From JBEIDK01 sp040383485 (GTDB lineage Bacteria; Bacteroidota; Bacteroidia; UBA4408), in the NCBI GenBank assembly GCA_040383485.1, contig JBEIDK010000026.1, forward strand, positions 1-30,845: 30,845 nt of DNA, read 5' to 3'. The position numbers and the translations under genes are program-made. The notes under the pieces were generated by a model that worked only from the letters and a program-made list of their open reading frames with translations, did not search any database and had not been told where the DNA came from. Of the stretch, positions 1 to 7,277 are shown one piece after another (position 1 is the first letter of the stretch; each line of letters starts with the position of its first letter).

Positions 1-11
1 CAAAAAATAAA

Positions 12-89
12 AATAAAAGTAACATAAGATGTTGGCAAACATGCGGAACACTTGCGGTAGTTGAGGGCTGCTGTTCTTCACTGCGAGGC
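12..89 (+). repeat. Intergenic repeat, copy 1
   Basis: These 78 bases match 154-231 with five substitutions and no gap. The shared core is gatgttggcaaacatgcgg followed by aacacttgcgg. After the shared part, this copy runs into a cttgctcc module and a hairpin instead of the gaggcacgaagcag arm that follows copy 2. Confidence 0.85.
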
Positions 90-104
90 CCTTGCTCCTT
101 GCTC

Positions 105-125
105 CCGCAAGCGTCACGCTTGTGG
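105..125. repeat. Hairpin module, version A
   Basis: CCGCAAGCG and CGCTTGTGG form a 9-bp stem with one G-T pair around a TCA loop. The same module recurs at 358-378 with a paired change in the stem. It is preceded by gct and followed by taactaaaa in both places. Confidence 0.7.
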
Positions 126-153
126 TAACTAAAACCAAGGACAGAATGCAACA

Positions 154-231
154 AATAAAAGTAAGATAAGATGTTGGCAAACATGCGGAACACTTGCGGC
201 AGTTGCGGGCTACTGTTCGTCACTGCGAGGC
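154..231 (+). repeat. Intergenic repeat, copy 2
   Basis: This second copy of the 78-base unit starts 142 bases after copy 1. Its right end overlaps the complete folded element at 218-314, so the repeat and the palindromic element probably form one composite unit that is truncated in the other copies. Confidence 0.85.
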
Positions 232-314
232 ACGAAGCAGTCTCAGTCTCCTATAACTACAGGGATTGCTTCGTTCAGTTCTGCTACAATATCGCAGAAC
301 TACTCGCAATTACG
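218..314. repeat. Palindromic element, three-way junction fold
   Basis: The outer arms 218-229 and 303-314 pair at 10 of 12 positions. Inside them, 233-244 pairs with 262-273 over 12 positions, allowing two G-T pairs, and 277-284 pairs perfectly with 294-301. Together they give a three-way junction. The arm wording (cactgcgaggcacgaagcag) resembles short dispersed intergenic repeats I recall from many Bacteroidota genomes. No transposase lies nearby. It could be a MITE-like element or a structured untranslated RNA. Confidence 0.65.
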
Positions 315-357
315 GGGACACTTAAATGAGCTGAGGGCTACTGTTCTTCCCTTGCTC

Positions 358-378
358 CCGCCAGCGTCTCGCTGGTGG
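358..378. repeat. Hairpin module, version B
   Basis: CCGCCAGCG and CGCTGGTGG form a 9-bp stem with one G-T pair around a TCT loop. Compared with 105-125, the A-T pair at stem position 5 is a C-G pair here, so pairing is preserved while the sequence changed. Confidence 0.7.
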
Positions 379-403
379 TAACTAAAAAAATAACCATACA
401 AAA

Positions 404-500
404 AATAAAAATAACTTAAGATGTTGGCACACAAACGAGGACGTTTGCGGCAGCTTGGAGCTGCGGGCTGCTGTTCGTCACTGCGAGGCACGAAGCAGTC
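404..500 (+). repeat. Intergenic repeat, copy 3 (diverged centre)
   Basis: Both ends match the other copies (gatgttggca on the left, gctgttcgtcactgcgaggc on the right), but the centre is replaced. The new centre carries two small perfect hairpins: CAAACG/CGTTTG at 432-447 and CAGCT/AGCTG at 451-463. The copy also carries the left arm of the palindromic element (476-500), after which the matching right arm is missing. Confidence 0.75.
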
Positions 501-527
501 GCATAAAACTATAGAGATTATGTCCAA

Positions 528-547
528 GGTTCGCGTCACCGCCAACC
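528..547. repeat. Hairpin, GGTT/AACC type
   Basis: GGTT-C-GCG and CGC-C-AACC pair around a TCAC loop with one C-C mismatch. It looks like a relative of the hairpin at 601-624. Confidence 0.5.
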
Positions 548-600
548 TGCAACACCTGCAAGTAATGTCGTTTATCAAAGTCAACTATCACAAAAAATAG

Positions 601-624
601 TTGGTTGGCGTGAACGCTAACCAA
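601..624. repeat. Hairpin, 10-bp stem
   Basis: TTGGTTGGCG (601-610) pairs with CGCTAACCAA (615-624) over ten positions with one G-T pair, around a TGAA loop. No T-run follows, so it does not look like an intrinsic terminator. It is the last structured module before the AT-rich leader of the aminotransferase gene. Confidence 0.6.
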
Positions 625-715
625 GGACAGATAATATCAAAACCTAAGAAGCACAATAACTTTTACAAAAATTGCTTTCATAAATTATTATATATTTAAA
701 AAATATTACAATGAT

Positions 716-2059
716 ATGAGCAATACCAAGGAAGAAATATTAAAGAATAGTCTTGATTACACTTTATTTTCATGGTCAAAACAAAGCGGACTAAATCCTA
801 TTAATGCAAAATATGCAAAAGGGGTTTACATGTATGATTATGACGATAAAAAATACCTAGACTTTTCGTCACAACTCATGAACGTGAATATTGGTCATGG
901 CAACCAAAGAATAACCGAAGCAGTTACAAAACAAATGCAACAAATAAGTTTTGTACAGCCAGGAATCATTACAGCCCCTCGCGGAGAATTAGGTAAAAAA
1001 TTAGCAGAAATTGCTCCAGGTAATTTAACCAAATCATTCTTTACATTAGGTGGCAGCGAAGCAATTGAAAATGCAGTAAAGCTTGCACGAATTTATACTG
1101 GCCGACATAAAATAATTTCTCATTACCAATCATATCATGGTGCAACTTATGGCGCCGTTTCAGTAGGAGGCGACCCACGCAGACATACTGTAGATAGTCA
1201 GCAAATGCCAAACGTTGTACATGTAGAAAACCCTTTTTTTTATCGTTGCCCTTGGGGAAGCAAAACAATAGAAGAATGTGGAGAAATGGCGGCTGCTCAT
1301 TTAGAAAGAGTAATCAAATACGAGAATCCAGAAAACATTGCCGCTATATTATTCGAAGGAGAATCAGGGACATCGGGGTGCATTAAATACCCTCCTTTTT
1401 ATTGGCAAAAAGTAAGGAGTATTGCAGATAAGTATGGTATATTATTAATTGATGACGAAACAATGAGCGGTTTTGGCAGAACTGGGAAATGGTTTGCTAT
1501 TGAACATCATAATGTAATACCAGATATTATTTGTTCGGCAAAAGGACTCACGTCAGGGTACATACCATTAGGTGTAATGATTGTATCAGATAAAATTGCA
1601 GACTATTTTAACGACAAACCGCTGTCACTCGGACTTACCTATTCAGCACATAGCGTGGCTTGCGCTGCTGCTGTAGAGAATTTAAAAATTCTGGAAGAAG
1701 AAAATATGATTAGTAACGCAGCCAATATGGGCAAGTATATTGAGCAAAAAGTAGAAGCGTTAAAATTAAAACATCCATCAATAGGCGATTTTAGAAATAC
1801 AGGATTGCTTGGCTGTATTGAACTGGTTCGTAATCGTGAAACAAAAGAGCCTTTGGTTCCTTGGAATGCCAAACCTGCTGAAAGTGAGGCAAGCAATAGG
1901 ATTGCCGCTAAAATTAGAGAATTAGGAATGTTCACTTTCGTTAGATGGAATTGGATTTTTATTGCACCTCCTTTATGTATTACAAAATCCGAGATAGATG
2001 AAGGCATGGAAATAATTTCTAAGGCCATTGAAATTGCCGATGATTACTACAAAAAATAA
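716..2059 (+). CDS. Class III PLP-dependent aminotransferase
   Basis: This 447-residue protein is a fold-type I, class III aminotransferase, which moves an amino group to a keto acid using pyridoxal phosphate in the cytoplasm. It shows GGSEAIENAVKLAR (112-125), the SYHG motif for cofactor stacking (139-142), LLIDDETMSGFGRTG (243-257) and the Schiff-base lysine in SAKG (Lys276). The length is normal for the class. The VENPFFYRCPWG stretch recalls taurine- and omega-amino-acid-pyruvate-type members, but the substrate cannot be fixed from sequence. An ATG at 711 hits a stop after one codon, so the ATG at 716 is the start. The gene stands alone, between the repeat region and gatB. Confidence 0.9.
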   Translation: MSNTKEEILKNSLDYTLFSWSKQSGLNPINAKYAKGVYMYDYDDKKYLDFSSQLMNVNIGHGNQRITEAVTKQMQQISFVQPGIITAPRGELGKKLAEIAPGNLTKSFFTLGGSEAIENAVKLARIYTGRHKIISHYQSYHGATYGAVSVGGDPRRHTVDSQQMPNVVHVENPFFYRCPWGSKTIEECGEMAAAHLERVIKYENPENIAAILFEGESGTSGCIKYPPFYWQKVRSIADKYGILLIDDETMSGFGRTGKWFAIEHHNVIPDIICSAKGLTSGYIPLGVMIVSDKIADYFNDKPLSLGLTYSAHSVACAAAVENLKILEEENMISNAANMGKYIEQKVEALKLKHPSIGDFRNTGLLGCIELVRNRETKEPLVPWNAKPAESEASNRIAAKIRELGMFTFVRWNWIFIAPPLCITKSEIDEGMEIISKAIEIADDYYKK

Positions 2060-2136
2060 ACGTATTTGAATTGTTGGTGAATACATAGTGCTACTCATCA
2101 TTTTTTCTGTTAAATTCGCAGCTCTAAAAATTATTG

Positions 2137-3591
2137 ATGAGTACTATTTACGATAAATATCAAACGGTTGTTGGACTTGAAGTGCATGCGCAATTATCTA
2201 CTCACAGTAAAGCCTATGCCCCTGATAGCACAGAATTTGGAGCTATGCCCAACACAAATATTTCTGCTATTACCTTAGGCCATCCTGGAACATTGCCAAT
2301 GAGTAATAAAAAGGTAATTGAGTTTGCAGTTAAGTTAGGGCTTGCCTTAAATTGTGAAATAAGAGAAAGAAATGAATATGCAAGAAAAAATTATTTCTAT
2401 GCAGATTTACCAAAAGGGTACCAAATAACCCAAGATAAAACACCTATCTGCACCAATGGAAGGGTAATCATCAAAGACGATAATGGTAACGATAAGATTA
2501 TCAGAATTGAGCGCATTCACATGGAAGAAGATGCTGGTAAAAGCATGCACGACCAGGATGTAACGGACTCTTTAATAGATTTGAATAGAGCTGGTGTTCC
2601 ACTATTAGAAATAGTTTCTCATCCTGATATTCGCTCATCAAACGAAGCTTATAATTATTTAACTGAGGTAAGAAAAGTACTAAGATATATTGAGGTTTGC
2701 GACGGAAACATGGATGAAGGTTCTATGCGTTGTGATGCTAATGTTTCTGTGATGCTTAAAGATGCTAAAGAATACGGAAATAGATGTGAAGTTAAAAACA
2801 TGAATAGTATTCGGAACGTTGCTAGGGCAATAGATTTTGAAGCAAAAAGACAAGTTGATGAAATTGAAAATGGCAATAGAATAAGTCAAGATACAAGAAG
2901 CTTTGAAGCAACAACTGGAACAACTTTTTTATTGAGAAGTAAGGAAGACGCAAATGATTACAGATATTTTCCAGAGCCTGACCTGCAACCAGTTTTAGTT
3001 ACAAAAGAATACATTGAAGATGTGCGCAAAATGTTGCCACCACTTCCGCAAGAGCTGATAGCTAAGTATACCAAAGAATTGGGTCTTAATGAATACGATG
3101 CAACACAGATAACTGAAAATAAACAAACTGCTATTTATTTTGAAGAATTATTAAAGTATTCTAAATCAGCAAAAACAGCAGCCAATTGGTTGATGGGTGC
3201 TGTACGTTCTTATTTAAACGAAAATGCAATAGATATTCAGAACTTTGTTCTTAAGCCACAGCAACTTTCATTGCTGATTGATTTGGTTGAAACTAATAAG
3301 GTAAGTATAACTGTTGCCACGCAACAAATTTTCCCAATCTATGTTTTACATCCAACTAAAACACCTACTGAAATAGCAGAAGAAAATAATTGGATTCAGG
3401 ATAGCAATGCTGACAACATTGAGGCAATTGCTAGAGAAGTAATAGCTCAATTTCCTGCAAAGGTTGCCGAATATAAAAGTGGTAAAAAGGGATTGATTGG
3501 TATGTTTATGGGCGAAGTTATGAAAGCTTCTAAAAGCAAAGCCGACCCAAAAGTAGCAAGCGCTATTGTGGCAAAATTATTGGAAGAATAA
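2137..3591 (+). CDS. gatB: Asp/Glu-tRNA amidotransferase subunit B
   Basis: GatB is the subunit of the GatCAB complex that holds misacylated Glu-tRNA(Gln) or Asp-tRNA(Asn) and catalyses its ATP-dependent amidation. The protein opens with VVGLEVHAQL, then has LGHPGTLP, NYFYADLPKGYQI, HMEEDAGKSMHD and the family signature DLNRAGVPLLEI. A C-terminal YqeY-like helical domain ends in the usual MGEVMKASKSKADP region. The length, 484 residues, is normal. A TTG sits directly before the ATG at 2137; I prefer the ATG, which gives MSTIYDKYQ. gatA and gatC are not in the window, so the complex is encoded at several loci, as is common. The following gene starts only 25 bases downstream. Confidence 0.95.
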   Translation: MSTIYDKYQTVVGLEVHAQLSTHSKAYAPDSTEFGAMPNTNISAITLGHPGTLPMSNKKVIEFAVKLGLALNCEIRERNEYARKNYFYADLPKGYQITQDKTPICTNGRVIIKDDNGNDKIIRIERIHMEEDAGKSMHDQDVTDSLIDLNRAGVPLLEIVSHPDIRSSNEAYNYLTEVRKVLRYIEVCDGNMDEGSMRCDANVSVMLKDAKEYGNRCEVKNMNSIRNVARAIDFEAKRQVDEIENGNRISQDTRSFEATTGTTFLLRSKEDANDYRYFPEPDLQPVLVTKEYIEDVRKMLPPLPQELIAKYTKELGLNEYDATQITENKQTAIYFEELLKYSKSAKTAANWLMGAVRSYLNENAIDIQNFVLKPQQLSLLIDLVETNKVSITVATQQIFPIYVLHPTKTPTEIAEENNWIQDSNADNIEAIAREVIAQFPAKVAEYKSGKKGLIGMFMGEVMKASKSKADPKVASAIVAKLLEE

Positions 3592-3616
3592 TTCTATAAA
3601 ATAAATGTAATTCAAA

Positions 3617-4315
3617 ATGAAAAAAATAAAATTATTAATCCCATTACTCGCTATTATTTTAAACATTGATTTGAATGCTCAAACAAAATTAAATTGTACT
3701 GAAGCAAAGAAAGAGTTCGATAAATTTAATGATAGCGGAAAGGTAAACAGTCAAAAAAAACTTTACATAACCGCAACAAGTTACTTTAGAGCAGCACAAG
3801 ACATTAAAGAAATTAATGATAGTTGCGGATTATTTAACGAAGAATTAAGTAATTTATATATTTCCATTATTCCAGCTGCGACATATCAAAAATTATTAGA
3901 AAGTGTTATCTCTTTGCAAGAAGTCAACGACTTTCAAGCTGCATTTGATAAATATAAATCTGCTGCAAAATATTATGGACAATTTCAAATCTCAGAATTT
4001 GGAATTATTCATGATAGTATTAAAAACTTTGTTTTTTCGAAATGCAAAAGCAGCTTTGCTCTGTGGTTGGGAGATTATTATTTTAAAAATAAAAACTATG
4101 ACGAGTCATTTTCTATATACTCAACAATGCTTGAAAAGGGCTATGAACCAAACAAATTGAAACGACCCATATATGAGCTAGGAGAACAAATGGCCATTAG
4201 AGATAAAATTAAAGGGCCAACCGATAACCCAAAAGGCAATATAAAAAGATACACAAACGATAAAGAAGAACTTAAGTTTTTTAAACTCGGTTATTTGTTT
4301 GGTTGGGGACAATAA
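3617..4315 (+). CDS. Secreted TPR-like protein of unknown function
   Basis: I do not recognise this 232-residue protein. The first ~20 residues (MKKIKLLIPLLAIILNIDLNA, then QTK) form a clear Sec signal peptide with an AxxA-type end and no lipobox cysteine, so it is probably periplasmic. The mature part is helical and contains stretches reminiscent of tetratricopeptide repeats, notably FDKYKSAAKYYGQF and LGDYYFKNKNYDESFSIYSTMLEKGY. It may therefore be a scaffold or binding protein. It lies 25 bases after gatB and 30 bases before pyrE on the same strand, so it is probably cotranscribed with housekeeping genes, although nothing ties its function to them. Confidence 0.75.
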   Translation: MKKIKLLIPLLAIILNIDLNAQTKLNCTEAKKEFDKFNDSGKVNSQKKLYITATSYFRAAQDIKEINDSCGLFNEELSNLYISIIPAATYQKLLESVISLQEVNDFQAAFDKYKSAAKYYGQFQISEFGIIHDSIKNFVFSKCKSSFALWLGDYYFKNKNYDESFSIYSTMLEKGYEPNKLKRPIYELGEQMAIRDKIKGPTDNPKGNIKRYTNDKEELKFFKLGYLFGWGQ

Positions 4316-4345
4316 CTTTTTTATTAAGTAATTTAAAAATACAAT

Positions 4346-4987
4346 ATGATTTTAAATAAAGATACTGCTGAAAACGTTGCTCAGATTTTATTACAAGTAA
4401 AAGCAGTAAAATTAGCACCTAGCACGCCTTTTACATGGGCATCAGGCTGGAAATCTCCTATTTATTGCGACAATAGGGTAACTCTTTCATACCCGCAAAC
4501 CAGAACCTATTTACGTCAGCAATTTTCTGCACAAATAGTTGAGCACTTCGGAAAACCAGATATTATTGCTGGTGTTGCAACTGGCGCCATTGCTATTGGT
4601 GCTTTAGTTGCTGAAGAACTTGGGCTACCTTTTGTATATGTGCGCTCATCAGCTAAAGAGCATGGTTTAGGTAATTTAGTTGAGGGCTATGCTGAGAAGG
4701 GGCAAAGTGTAGTTGTTATTGAAGATTTAATAAGCACTGGCGGTAGTAGCTTAAAAGCCGTTGAAGCACTACAAAAACATGGTTGTACTGTTAAAGGTAT
4801 GGCAGCTATTTTTACATACGGGTTCGAGAATTCTGAAAAAGCTTTTAAAGACGCTAAATGTAATTTAATAACGCTCTGCGACTATCAAACACTTATTAAA
4901 AAAGCTTTTGACCAAAGCTTTGTGAGTGCAAAAGAAATTGAAAAATTAAAAGAGTGGAGAAAAAGCCCGGATACTTGGAATAAATAA
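4346..4987 (+). CDS. pyrE: Orotate phosphoribosyltransferase
   Basis: PyrE joins orotate to PRPP to make orotidine monophosphate in pyrimidine synthesis. The 213-residue protein shows the TWASGWKSPIYCDNR substrate region (30-44), the conserved SSAKEHG loop (101-107) with its catalytic lysine, and the PRPP-binding motif VVVIEDLISTGGSS (122-135). The length is normal. The start is the ATG 30 bases after the secreted protein gene. pyrH, later in the same nucleotide pathway, lies in this window at 23602-24309 but is not linked to it. Confidence 0.95.
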   Translation: MILNKDTAENVAQILLQVKAVKLAPSTPFTWASGWKSPIYCDNRVTLSYPQTRTYLRQQFSAQIVEHFGKPDIIAGVATGAIAIGALVAEELGLPFVYVRSSAKEHGLGNLVEGYAEKGQSVVVIEDLISTGGSSLKAVEALQKHGCTVKGMAAIFTYGFENSEKAFKDAKCNLITLCDYQTLIKKAFDQSFVSAKEIEKLKEWRKSPDTWNK

Positions 4988-5020
4988 TTACTAACAGATA
5001 CTAACTAAATAATATAATGT

Positions 5021-5053
5021 GAACGTAATAAACAATGAAAATAGTATACGTTC
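5021..5053. promoter_or_regulatory. Inverted repeat next to a promoter
   Basis: GAACGTA (5021-5027) and TACGTTC (5047-5053) form a perfect 7-bp inverted repeat separated by 19 bases. The right arm directly abuts the proposed -33 element of the DUF59 gene promoter. It could be an operator or a weak hairpin after pyrE; no T-run follows it immediately. Confidence 0.35.
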
Positions 5054-5084
5054 TTTAAATAAATTAAAACTTTAATTAAGTTTG
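5054..5084 (+). promoter_or_regulatory. Bacteroidota promoter for DUF59 operon
   Basis: TTTA (5054-5057), 19 bases, then TAAGTTTG (5077-5084). The -7 element matches TAnnTTTG exactly and the -33 element misses TTTG by one base. A start about 6 bases downstream would leave a leader of under ten bases before the ATG at 5099. Confidence 0.55.
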
Positions 5085-5098
5085 TTAATATATAAATT

Positions 5099-5428
5099 AT
5101 GCCAGCAATAATAAATACAGAGAATCACGAATTGACAAACAAAGTTATTGAGGTATTAAAAACTTGCTATGACCCTGAAATACCTGTAGATGTATGGGAG
5201 TTAGGATTGATTTACGAAATTAATATAAATAAAGAAAATGACATTCATGTTCTTATGACATTAACTTCTCCATCATGCCCAGTGGCAGAAACATTACCAC
5301 CGGAAATAGAACAAAAACTCAGAGAAATTGAGGGTGCAAATTCAGCCAAGATTGAAATAGGTTTTGAACCACCTTGGGAGAAAAGCATGATGAGTGAAGT
5401 TGCTCAATTAGAGCTTGGATTTATGTAA
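5099..5428 (+). CDS. DUF59/MIP18-family Fe-S assembly protein (SufT-like)
   Basis: This 109-residue protein consists of one DUF59 domain, the family of SufT and PaaD, which helps mature iron-sulfur proteins. Visible hallmarks are YDPEIPVDVWELGLIYEI near residue 25, the LTSPSCPVAETLP segment holding the conserved cysteine, and the C-terminal FEPPWEKSMMSE motif. In many Bacteroidota this gene sits in the suf operon; here no sufB, sufC, sufD or sufS lies nearby and it instead heads a run of four close genes. It has its own consensus promoter. The SufT-like role is from the family and the exact client is unknown. Confidence 0.88.
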   Translation: MPAIINTENHELTNKVIEVLKTCYDPEIPVDVWELGLIYEININKENDIHVLMTLTSPSCPVAETLPPEIEQKLREIEGANSAKIEIGFEPPWEKSMMSEVAQLELGFM

Positions 5429-5451
5429 AATAAATAATAAATAATATAAAA

Positions 5452-6003
5452 ATGAAAAAAGTAATTCTTACCACAATCACCTCCTTACTTATAATCAGCA
5501 GTGCATACTGCTCTAATATTGAATTTTTAAATAAGTTATATTCAAACAATTTTGTTGAGATAAATAAGAAGGTAATTCTTTCGAATACAGTTTCAATTTC
5601 TGATTACATGGCATTTGCTAATGCATATATCAGAACTTATGGAGAAGCATCAAATCAAGCAAAACTTGTAGCTCCAAATAAGACGATGCAAAAGCCTAAC
5701 TCAAACGGAAATGATGGTATTGTAGGCGTAAATTACATGCAAGCAGACCAATATTGCAAATGGCTAACAGAAGAAACAAATAAAAAACTTCAAGCTTACA
5801 AGGCTCAGCATCCTAACGAAGTATTGCCGCAAGCAGTGTTTTTTAGATTGCCAACAAACGATGAAATAAAAGCATTTGACAAATTACAAAATGATGAAAT
5901 GACCATTAAAAAAGGTACAGCAATTTCAAAAGGAAAATTGATTAGAATATATGATGGACCTGAAGCAAATTTAAGTTTCAGAATTGTTGCAGAATTCAGA
6001 TAA
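5452..6003 (+). CDS. Small secreted SUMF1/FGE-like protein
   Basis: This 183-residue protein starts with a Sec signal peptide (MKKVILTTITSLLIISSAYC). The mature part shows a reduced version of the sulfatase-modifying factor (formylglycine-generating enzyme) fold: VGVNYMQADQYCKWL (91-105) matches the usual VSWxDAxAYCxWL, FRLPTNDEI (131-139) matches yRLPTEAEWE, and LSFRIV (174-179) matches the GFRxv end. Only about 35 residues separate the last two, where full members have a hundred or more including the catalytic cysteine region, so it is unlikely to be an active formylglycine generator. GldJ/GldK lipoproteins of Bacteroidota use the same fold. It sits 23 bases after the DUF59 gene and 4 bases before lysC. 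Confidence 0.7.
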   Translation: MKKVILTTITSLLIISSAYCSNIEFLNKLYSNNFVEINKKVILSNTVSISDYMAFANAYIRTYGEASNQAKLVAPNKTMQKPNSNGNDGIVGVNYMQADQYCKWLTEETNKKLQAYKAQHPNEVLPQAVFFRLPTNDEIKAFDKLQNDEMTIKKGTAISKGKLIRIYDGPEANLSFRIVAEFR

Positions 6004-6007
6004 AAAT

Positions 6008-7270
6008 ATGCTTGTATTTAAATTTGGCGGTGCATCGGTAAAAGATGCAAGCGCTGTAAAAAACGTAGCTGCCATAGTGCAGCTTTTTTTACAAGAAAAA
6101 ATTGTTGTGATCATAAGCGCCATGGGCAAAACTACTAATTCAATTGAAGGATTAGTAAATGCCTATTTCAATAATACTTCAAATAAAGATGATTGTTTTA
6201 ATGAGGTAAAAAATTATCACAATGCAATTTGCAATGAGTTATTTGAAAATCAAGCGCACCCAATTTTTGAAAAAGTACACAATTTATTTGCTGAGCTGGA
6301 ATGGTCTTTAGAAGAAAATACATCGAGCTATAATCAGTTCTACGACCAATGTATTTGTTTTGGTGAATTATTAGCAACCACTGTAGTTTCAGAATACCTA
6401 AATGATATACAAGTAAGAAATAGCTGGTTCGACATCAGAGAAGTGATTAAAACTGATAGCACTTATAGAGAAGGAAAAGTAGATTGGAACATTACAGAAA
6501 ATTTAAGTAAAAAAGAATTCTTAAAACTATTCGAAAAAAACAACCTCATTATTTCTCAAGGATTTATAGGTTGCACAGATGAGAATTATACAACAACTTT
6601 AGGTAGAGAAGGAAGTGATTACACTGCTGCAATTATTGCCTATTGTTTAGATGCAGAAAGTGTTACCATTTGGAAGGATGTGCCAGGTGTTTTAAACGCA
6701 GACCCAAAGAAATTTGAGAACACAAAAATCATTAGTTCTTTATCCTATTTAGATACCATAGAGCTTGCATTTTATGGGGCTACAGTCATTCATCCCAAAA
6801 CCATAAAACCTTTAGAAAACAAAAACATACCACTATATGTTAAGTCGTTTTTAAGTCCGAAAGACGAAGGTACAAAGGTCAGTAATGATTCTTTAACTGA
6901 GCACGTTCCTAGTTATATTTCAAAAAGTAACCAAGCCTTAATTTCAATATTTCCAAAAGACTTTTCATTCATTGTTGAGGATAATTTAAGCAGTATTTTT
7001 GCGTTGTTTGCAAAACACAGAATAAAAATAAATTTAATGCAGAACTCTGCCATCAGTTTTTCGGCTTGTATCGATAATAATGAAAATGAAATTAAAGCTA
7101 TTATACCATTATTACAAAATCAATATAAGGTGCTGTTTAATGATAATTTAGAGCTACTTACCATACGATATTATAACCAAGAGGTAATTGATAAACTAAC
7201 ATTGAATAAAAACGTTATGCTAGAACAGAAAAGCAGACATACTTCTCAATTCGTATTAAAAAAACTATAA
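6008..7270 (+). CDS. lysC: Aspartate kinase
   Basis: Aspartate kinase phosphorylates aspartate, the first step toward lysine, threonine and methionine. From the ATG at 6008 the protein is 420 residues and opens MLVFKFGGASVKDAS, with the kinase N-terminal motif at residues 5-10. TTTLGREGSDYTA (195-207) and VPGVLNADP (225-233) are the nucleotide and aspartate site motifs, and FYGATVIHPKTI (255-266) is typical. Residues ~300-420 form a regulatory ACT region. A longer reading from TTG 5984 would overlap the upstream gene by 20 bases and adds no conserved sequence, so I reject it. No other pathway gene is adjacent. Confidence 0.93.
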   Translation: MLVFKFGGASVKDASAVKNVAAIVQLFLQEKIVVIISAMGKTTNSIEGLVNAYFNNTSNKDDCFNEVKNYHNAICNELFENQAHPIFEKVHNLFAELEWSLEENTSSYNQFYDQCICFGELLATTVVSEYLNDIQVRNSWFDIREVIKTDSTYREGKVDWNITENLSKKEFLKLFEKNNLIISQGFIGCTDENYTTTLGREGSDYTAAIIAYCLDAESVTIWKDVPGVLNADPKKFENTKIISSLSYLDTIELAFYGATVIHPKTIKPLENKNIPLYVKSFLSPKDEGTKVSNDSLTEHVPSYISKSNQALISIFPKDFSFIVEDNLSSIFALFAKHRIKINLMQNSAISFSACIDNNENEIKAIIPLLQNQYKVLFNDNLELLTIRYYNQEVIDKLTLNKNVMLEQKSRHTSQFVLKKL

Positions 7271-7277
7271 TAAAAAA

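Larger units (their letters stand above)
1..715. other. Gene-free repeat-rich region
   Basis: I find no credible gene here. The region is visibly richer in G and C than its surroundings up to about 625, and consists of repeated modules: three copies of a sequence containing gatgttggca, two copies of a short hairpin module followed by ggtaact, one complete folded element and several isolated hairpins. The motif accaaggacag occurs near 134 and again near 620. The only open frame, 94 codons on the minus strand, lies across these modules and looks incidental. The last ~90 bases are AT-rich and should hold the promoter of the aminotransferase gene, but no clean consensus is visible. Confidence 0.75.

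Noticed and set aside
1..500. Possible CRISPR array from three similar repeats
   Set aside because: Copies are 78-97 bases, unevenly spaced, diverged, and partly truncated. They lack the short identical repeats and even spacers of CRISPR.
300..584. 94-codon minus-strand open frame in the left repeat region
   Set aside because: It lies across the intergenic repeats and hairpins, its product has no recognisable domain and an odd mix of arginine and cysteine, and it has no promoter. It looks incidental.
2080..2118. Promoter for gatB using TAAATTCG at 2111
   Set aside because: The -7 element has one mismatch and no TTTG lies 19 bases upstream; too weak to list.
5984..6007. Upstream TTG start for aspartate kinase
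   Set aside because: It would overlap the previous gene by 20 bases and adds residues not seen in the family; the ATG at 6008 gives the normal MLVFKFGGAS start.
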